From the NCBI GenBank assembly GCA_018903015.1, contig JAHIPR010000344.1, forward strand, positions 1 to 15,562: a stretch of DNA of 15,562 bases, in the 5' to 3' direction. Numbering within the stretch: the first letter of the stretch is position 1; every line of letters begins with the position of its first letter. This DNA comes from a bacterium. GTDB lineage: Bacteria; Atribacterota; JS1; SB-45; 34-128. Positions 13,166 to 15,562 of this stretch are shown here, piece by piece. The translations under genes were made by a program, and so were the position numbers. The notes beneath the pieces are model-generated. The model was not told the DNA's origin and ran no database searches. It saw only the letters and a program-made list of their open reading frames with translations.

Positions 13166-14821
13166 CTAATTTTCAACTGTTAAATCATCTATCTTTTTAT
13201 ATAAGTCATTTTGAGGGTAACATATAAAAACATCCCTTGACGCATCGATGAATTTACTAAGAGGATGATCCATAGATGTTCTGTAAATAACTTTTCCCCA
13301 ACATTCTTCCAATATGTTATTAGCATCACATAAGTGTGAAGGCTTTAAGGTAGTACTCTCTCTAGATGACCCGTATTCCTTATCAAACTCATAATTTTTA
13401 GAATCAGGGAGAGTATCTTCAACAGATTTTTTTATATCTTTAATATTCCATTTTTTCTCGTAAAATTCATTTAATTTCTGAGGGTCATGCAACCATTCTT
13501 CGCAAAGAACCTCTAACTTGCCCTTTGAACTCTCATTAAGGGTAATGTTATTTACTTCCCTAAAGAAAGTCTTTATATTCAACCTACCCATATCTTCAGT
13601 AGCTGAAATCATGATTACTTTTCTATTTTTTTGATTATATCGAGTTCTAAGTTCATGATTATACCTCATTTCTGCTTCTACGCCAGGGGGAGATTTGCCA
13701 CTCCAGTATGGTCTGTATACTAATAAAAAATTACTGGATTTTACTAAACTAAGGTCTCGAGCGTTGATTTGAGAGCTTATTTTAGTCTCTAATAGTTTAA
13801 GTATTGATGATATCATAGATCTAATTACTTTTCCAGCCCTTTGAAATTTAAAATCTTTTGGATTTAAAGGGTCGATTCTTTGTAGATCAGGCGTAATAGG
13901 AACGAATAACCAATCGTCTTGAAAGGGGAGGGACCAACTAGCGGAAAGTTTAGGCATATATTGGTATGAATCTTTGCCTATGTTCTCTTTCTCAATTCTT
14001 TTTTCGTCTATAGTGTCTGGAACGAAAAGCACGAGATCTTCTTGTCTCAACCTTTTTTTAATGAACTCACTTAATTCTCCAATGAATTCAGGGATTCTGG
14101 GATGATAGCGGTTTCGAACTTCAGAGATGGGATGGACTAAATAGGCGATTTTCAACTCTTTATAAGGTTTACGAATAATTCGGGAGGCCACGGAACGAGG
14201 GTGTTTTACGCCTATAATGTAGAACGGAATATTATCTAAACAGTGGGCTATTTTACGAGAAAATGCGATCTCTATCTCCCTCCACGATAATAAATCGAGC
14301 AAGTTCATTATCGATTCTATCAATGCATCAAAAGGCTTTAGTGTTTCGGTATATTCTTTTCCGTTTACAATATGTTTACTCTCATGTTTAATGTATTCAT
14401 ACATTTCTCCTTTGCCCAGAAGCCTCCTGTAAATATCATGGCAATCATCTATAAGAACAATCACCATTTTGACTCTGTCAGTGATTTTTTGTAATTTATT
14501 AAAATTGATAGGAGAAAGGAACGTCGTTTCTTTCTGGTGATAGTAGCAAGCATGAAATGTCAAAAAGAGATATTTCCCTTTTTCAATTTTAGAAATTTTA
14601 TCTTTTTCTATCTGGTCAAAAGCACTAGACCATAATTCTTCTTGCCTAGACGGTGGAGACGCGAGGATTTGGTCCTTAAATTTTTCATCGGAGATTTTTT
14701 CCATTTCTTGCTCTATTGATGCAAAGAGGTCACCTTTCTCCATTAATTTGCTTATACATTTTTCGGCTTTAATACCCGATTGTCCAGTAAATAAGATAAT
14801 ATCTTTTTCAATTTCAATCAT
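13166..14821 (-). CDS. Two-domain protein: degenerate P-loop kinase-like domain plus nucleoside deoxyribosyltransferase-like domain
   Basis: The 551-residue protein starts IILFTGQSGIKAEK (8-21), a P-loop-like turn that lacks the canonical GK[ST], with MVIVLIDDCHDIYRRLL (119-135) in the place of Walker B. The second half looks like a nucleoside 2-deoxyribosyltransferase (NDT) fold: ELKIAYLVHPISEVR (222-236) matches the first strand with its 'YL..P' motif, and INARDLSLVKSSNFLLVYRPYW (352-373) plus SPPGVEAEMRY (377-387) match the 'rDl.li..sD..v...S.Gv..Ei' core with Glu382 or Glu384 as possible catalytic acid. A tail of about 130 residues has no motif known to me. NDT-fold proteins cleave or bind nucleosides or nucleotides, and related folds act in immunity. 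AAAGGA precedes the ATG. It is co-transcribed with the cysteine-less glutaredoxin-like gene. Domain calls are by eye; the function is unknown. Confidence 0.6.
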   Translation of the reverse strand: MIEIEKDIILFTGQSGIKAEKCISKLMEKGDLFASIEQEMEKISDEKFKDQILASPPSRQEELWSSAFDQIEKDKISKIEKGKYLFLTFHACYYHQKETTFLSPINFNKLQKITDRVKMVIVLIDDCHDIYRRLLGKGEMYEYIKHESKHIVNGKEYTETLKPFDALIESIMNLLDLLSWREIEIAFSRKIAHCLDNIPFYIIGVKHPRSVASRIIRKPYKELKIAYLVHPISEVRNRYHPRIPEFIGELSEFIKKRLRQEDLVLFVPDTIDEKRIEKENIGKDSYQYMPKLSASWSLPFQDDWLFVPITPDLQRIDPLNPKDFKFQRAGKVIRSMISSILKLLETKISSQINARDLSLVKSSNFLLVYRPYWSGKSPPGVEAEMRYNHELRTRYNQKNRKVIMISATEDMGRLNIKTFFREVNNITLNESSKGKLEVLCEEWLHDPQKLNEFYEKKWNIKDIKKSVEDTLPDSKNYEFDKEYGSSRESTTLKPSHLCDANNILEECWGKVIYRTSMDHPLSKFIDASRDVFICYPQNDLYKKIDDLTVEN

Positions 14822-14985
14822 CTTTTGAATCCTTTAATATAAAATCATTTAATACCAACTTAAATTTTGTTTTTTAAGGTATAAATTAAATAATAAATAT
14901 TCTAAAATTATTGTTAGATTTCTATCTTTAAATTTTGACCAAAACCCCACACTGGATTGGAAAAATATTAATTAGAGATAGACAA

Positions 14986-15003
14986 GTGCAAGTATGCTTG
15001 TAC
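14986..15003. promoter_or_regulatory. Operator-like inverted repeat upstream of the P-loop/NDT gene
   Basis: GTGCAAG (14986-14992) and CTTGTAC (14997-15003) pair at six of seven places around TATG; outer ACA and TGT extend the symmetry with a one-base offset. It overlaps a possible minus-strand -35 (TTGCAC) about 165 bases before the P-loop/NDT start. A regulator-binding role is inferred. Confidence 0.35.
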
Positions 15004-15071
15004 TGTTTGAATATATCCTCTTATATTTTATAAAATTTTTTTCTCTTAAATTTCTATTTTTTTTGTATTGT

Positions 15072-15084
15072 GTATACTCTATAC
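15072..15084. promoter_or_regulatory. Palindrome GTATA-CTC-TATAC
   Basis: Perfect five-base arms around three bases, flanked by TGT and GACA that extend the symmetry with one offset base. It lies alone in AT-rich DNA, about 250 bases before the P-loop/NDT gene. It could be a repressor site; no partner is identified. Confidence 0.3.
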
Positions 15085-15147
15085 GACAAAAATTCTAAAA
15101 ATCCTTCTTTTTAGGATAAAAAAATTAAAAAAATTATTTTAAGGACA

Positions 15148-15175
15148 TTGTAAAATCTCTCAAATCCTTTATAAT
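15148..15175 (+). promoter_or_regulatory. Plus-strand promoter
   Basis: TTGTAA (15148-15153) and a perfect TATAAT (15170-15175) are 16 bases apart. It points right, against the direction of every main gene, and would give a leader of about 90 bases before the first tiny ORF at 15273. Confidence 0.5.
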
Positions 15176-15272
15176 TCACCATTACCGCAATTTTGTTCAT
15201 TAAAAATAATGCCCCAATATCTTTCCATAAACCATTCGTTTCCCTGGAAAATAAGAGTTTTTGAGGCAGATT

Positions 15273-15359
15273 ATGAAAAAATTATCTGATGGTCCCTTAC
15301 GTTTTGCAGTTAGCTTAAAAGAAGCAATAAAATATGGATTTCTCCCCCGAGCCATTTAA
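15273..15359 (+). CDS. Candidate 28-residue peptide ORF, plus strand
   Basis: An ATG preceded by GAGG at six bases opens a 28-codon frame (MKKLSDGPLRFAVSLKEAI then KYGFLPRAI). It lies about 97 bases after a plus-strand promoter. I recognise no family. It may be a real small peptide, a leader peptide, or a remnant of a broken gene. Support is SD plus promoter only. Confidence 0.3.
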   Translation: MKKLSDGPLRFAVSLKEAIKYGFLPRAI

Positions 15360-15383
15360 GAGAAAATCCGGAGGTAATTAGAT

Positions 15384-15512
15384 TTGAAGGATTCATCTAA
15401 TACCTTGGCAAATATGCAAGTAAAGAAGAGAATACAGAAGATAAAGAGAGAATATAAGAGAAAAGAAGACCAAAAGCGGGGATTTTCAGGAGTCACGAAA
15501 AATATTCTTTAA
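15384..15512 (+). CDS. Candidate 42-residue basic peptide ORF with TTG start, plus strand
   Basis: GGAGG (15370-15374) is followed after nine bases by TTG and 42 codons rich in Lys, Arg and Glu (for example VKKRIQKIKREYKRKEDQKR). It lies 24 bases after the 28-codon frame and could share its transcript. No family is recognised. The composition is also what purine-rich non-coding DNA would give, so this is tentative. Confidence 0.28.
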   Translation: MKDSSNTLANMQVKKRIQKIKREYKRKEDQKRGFSGVTKNIL

Positions 15513-15562
15513 TTTAAGCGTGTTTTTAGCGCCTATTTTAAGTTGGCTGGTATGATTCATCA

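Larger units (their letters stand above)
14822..15562. other. Long AT-rich intergenic region at the right end
   Basis: About 741 bases with no convincing long gene. The left part (to about 15140) is very AT-rich with poly-A/T runs and holds two operator-like palindromes (14986-15003 and 15072-15084) upstream of the P-loop/NDT gene, plus a weak minus-strand hairpin ATCCT...AGGAT (15101-15117) followed by T. The right part (about 15140-15520) is less AT-rich and carries a plus-strand promoter and two tiny ORFs. If the molecule is circular, the last 25 bases encode the end of the Prim-Pol gene on the minus strand (stop at 15538-15540). Confidence 0.5.

Noticed and set aside
15194..15280. Plus-strand frame starting ATGCCCCAATAT and possible transposon remnant on either strand
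   Set aside because: The frames are short, lack an SD, and match no transposase motif I can recognise; no terminal inverted repeats or target duplications were seen.

Overview
The window looks like a small low-GC bacterial plasmid, possibly complete. It carries an iteron origin with its initiator, a parAB partition operon, a tyrosine recombinase, a restriction-modification pair, a primase-polymerase and several accessory gene pairs. Base composition is AT-rich, Shine-Dalgarno sequences are strong (AAGGAGG type), and proteins are rich in Lys, Ile and Asn. This suits an anaerobic low-GC bacterium (a clostridial or Atribacterota-like host is my inference; no host marker gene is present). Every convincing gene is on the minus strand, so transcription runs from high to low coordinates. 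If the molecule is circular, the open reading frame cut by base 1 continues at base 15562 and stops at 15538, giving a complete primase-polymerase of about 273 residues. This supports, but does not prove, a closed 15.6 kb plasmid.

Layout, left to right. 1-797: primase-polymerase (AEP/Prim-Pol fold), 3' end off the window. 798-1103: leader of that gene plus two tandem terminators of the next operon. 1104-1993: a small unknown protein and a transglutaminase-like lipoprotein. 2192-2695: a lone HNH nuclease with its own promoter. 2866-4730: a small membrane protein, an HNH restriction endonuclease and a beta-class amino DNA methyltransferase, tightly packed in one operon. 4854-6620: replication initiator, a long inverted repeat in its leader, an AT-rich tract and five perfect 22-bp iterons. 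6624-8576: merR-like gene, parA and parB read from a clear TTGACA promoter, with a GC-rich palindrome inside parB that could be parS. 8730-9927: a proteasome-like Ntn hydrolase overlapping a gene for a membrane-anchored coiled-coil protein. 10066-10593: a catalytic-domain-only tyrosine recombinase. 10750-12545: an ABC/RecF-type ATPase followed by a TOPRIM/RloB-like protein, a likely defence pair. 12885-14821: a 551-residue protein with a degenerate P-loop and a nucleoside-deoxyribosyltransferase-like domain, followed by a thioredoxin-fold protein without catalytic cysteines. 14822-15562: a long AT-rich gap with two operator-like palindromes and a plus-strand promoter leading to two tiny candidate ORFs.

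How the parts fit: initiator plus iterons start replication, the Prim-Pol may prime it, ParAB segregates copies, and the recombinase may resolve dimers. The remaining genes look like conflict or defence cargo: one restriction-modification system, one ATPase-TOPRIM pair, and two pairs that I cannot match to a described system (Ntn hydrolase with membrane protein, and P-loop/NDT fusion with redox-dead thioredoxin fold). A further oddity is that two genes appear to begin at ATT codons.
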